Below are positions 63,201 to 64,000 of a DNA stretch of 64,000 nucleotides, piece after piece. This DNA is from Glandiceps talaboti (taxonomy: Eukaryota; Hemichordata; Enteropneusta; Spengelidae). The stretch spans positions 1,545,501 to 1,609,500 of the forward strand of contig NC_135560.1 of the NCBI RefSeq assembly GCF_964340395.1, in the 5' to 3' direction. How positions within the stretch are numbered: position 1 is the stretch's first letter; each line of letters opens with the position of its first letter. The translations under genes were made by a program, and so were the position numbers. A model generated the notes under the pieces. It searched no databases. It was not told the DNA's origin and worked only from the letters and a program-made list of their open reading frames with translations.

Positions 63201-64000
63201 ACGAAAAATCTCTGGGCTGGGGTGAACAATGCTCCGACCCTGAGAGAGAAGGTCTGTCCTCTGTGGGAGTCGAATTGGGCAATCTACTAGAAGAGACAGA
63301 AGCCAAGGGAACCAAGACCGATTTGGCCATAGCGGTGCTATCAGAATAAGGACTACATCCTCCTCCTGTACCTTGCGAAGGACCAGAGGAAGAATCACTA
63401 TTGGAGGGTAAGCATACGCTAATATTCCCTCCCATGAGATTGACAGCGCATCCGTCGCTACTGCCCTTGTGTCCGGAGTTGGAGCTACGAACATTGGCAG
63501 TTTTGTGTTGTGGTAAGTTGCAAAGAGATCCAGCAGGGGGGTTCCCCAGTGAGCGAAGACCTGATTTGCTACCTCCTGGGGGATCTCCCATTCTGTTGGC
63601 CGAACCTTCTTCTGCCGAGAGAGAGCGTCGGCGATTCCGTTCAGTCTGCCGGGGAGATGTCGTGCTCTTAGGGTTATGTCCCTCTCTTTGCACCAAAACA
63701 TCATGTCCCAGAGCAGATAACAGAGGTCTGGTGACTTTGTGCCCCCCATTTTGTTTACATATGCTACCACTGTCGTATTGTCGGAGTGGAGCAGTACGTG
63801 GCGAGCCGACACCAGAGTCTCGAATTGCACTAGGGCTAGAAAGACTGCCTTGAGTTCTAACCAGTTGATGTGTCTCTGACTTGTTACTCCCCCCCCACTG
63901 ACCTGAGGCCACCTGGGAGTCGCAGTGGGCTCCCCATCCCTCTTTCGAAGCATCGGTGAAAAGGGACAGGTTCGCCTTTTGATACACTAGGGACCTCCCT
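63000..64000 (-). pseudogene. RNase H domain of the DIRS-like element, frame-shifted, partial
   Basis: From the right edge, LSLFTDASKEGWGAH (first catalytic Asp) reads in the recombinase frame. After an eight-G run (63889-63896 on plus as C) the domain continues in another frame with HINWLELKAVFLAL (Glu), LLHSDNTTVVAYVNKMGG (Asp) and LPGRLNGIADALSRQ (Asp), then LDLFATYHNTKLP and the LHAFKLS segment near 63200. Seven Gs would give one frame, so this is one inserted base or a homopolymer assembly error. The frame ends at 63000, overlapping the recombinase. It degrades the RNA strand during reverse transcription. Confidence 0.85.

Larger units (their letters stand above)
61752..64000 (-). mobile_element. 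DIRS/Ngaro-type tyrosine-recombinase retrotransposon, 3' part
   Basis: The minus-strand element runs off the right edge; its RT should lie beyond 64000. The visible parts are RNase H, a tyrosine recombinase and a 3' end with inverted and direct repeats. Such elements have no integrase or AP endonuclease and integrate a circular DNA by recombinase, usually without target-site duplication. It interrupts an older LINE fragment. Confidence 0.88.

Overview
This is animal nuclear DNA. It has introns with GT/AG boundaries, AATAAA signals, LINE, SINE and DIRS-type retroelements, and a U1 snRNA-like locus; nothing in it is bacterial or phage-like. The best guess is a marine invertebrate, perhaps an amphioxus or another invertebrate deuterostome. 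That guess rests on the repeat style (tRNA-SINE with an L2-like tail, tyrosine-recombinase retroelement, minisatellites sitting on 5' splice sites) and is only an inference. About two thirds of the window is tandem repeat.

Layout. 1-28398: a 34-bp satellite of roughly 820 units with higher-order structure, broken once by a SINE. 28399-32950: a broken SAP-like coding fragment (minus) and a large fold-back repeat. 33077-38935: a graveyard of one or two LINE elements. The 3' half of a reverse transcriptase lies on plus (33181-34430). The 5' half lies on minus (38920 down to 35221) and is blown up by two minisatellites, each made from a conserved RT motif. A U1 snRNA-like copy with a 3' box lies between the halves (34985-35146). 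38935-39880: dispersed repeats.

39917-56494 (minus): the 3' end of the host gene NOL6/Nrap (animal counterpart of yeast Utp22, a small-subunit processome protein). It is read from five exons (56370-56494, 51008-51097, 46645-46845, 44244-44345, 40001-40162) that join in phase 0 and encode about 225 C-terminal residues. Each of its four introns carries minisatellite DNA: 25-bp units; 23-bp plus 38-bp units; 40-bp units; 40-bp units again. Two introns also hold Helitron/pearl-like elements with ~150-bp core repeats and an ACGG-type microsatellite. Earlier NOL6 exons must lie beyond the right edge.

56687-64000: transposon territory upstream of the visible NOL6 exons. It holds a third pearl-like copy, an almost complete CR1/L2-type LINE (EN+RT, two stop codons in the endonuclease region, ATTGA tail), a second LINE fragment, and, inserted into that fragment, the 3' part of a DIRS/Ngaro-type element (minus; RNase H and tyrosine recombinase) with terminal inverted and direct repeats. 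It runs off the right edge.

The most distinctive signals are (i) the two codon-block minisatellites grown inside one LINE ORF, (ii) the minisatellite-packed NOL6 introns, including tandem copies of an actual 5' splice site, and (iii) the U1-like locus that keeps its 3' box but lacks the 5' splice-site recognition sequence.
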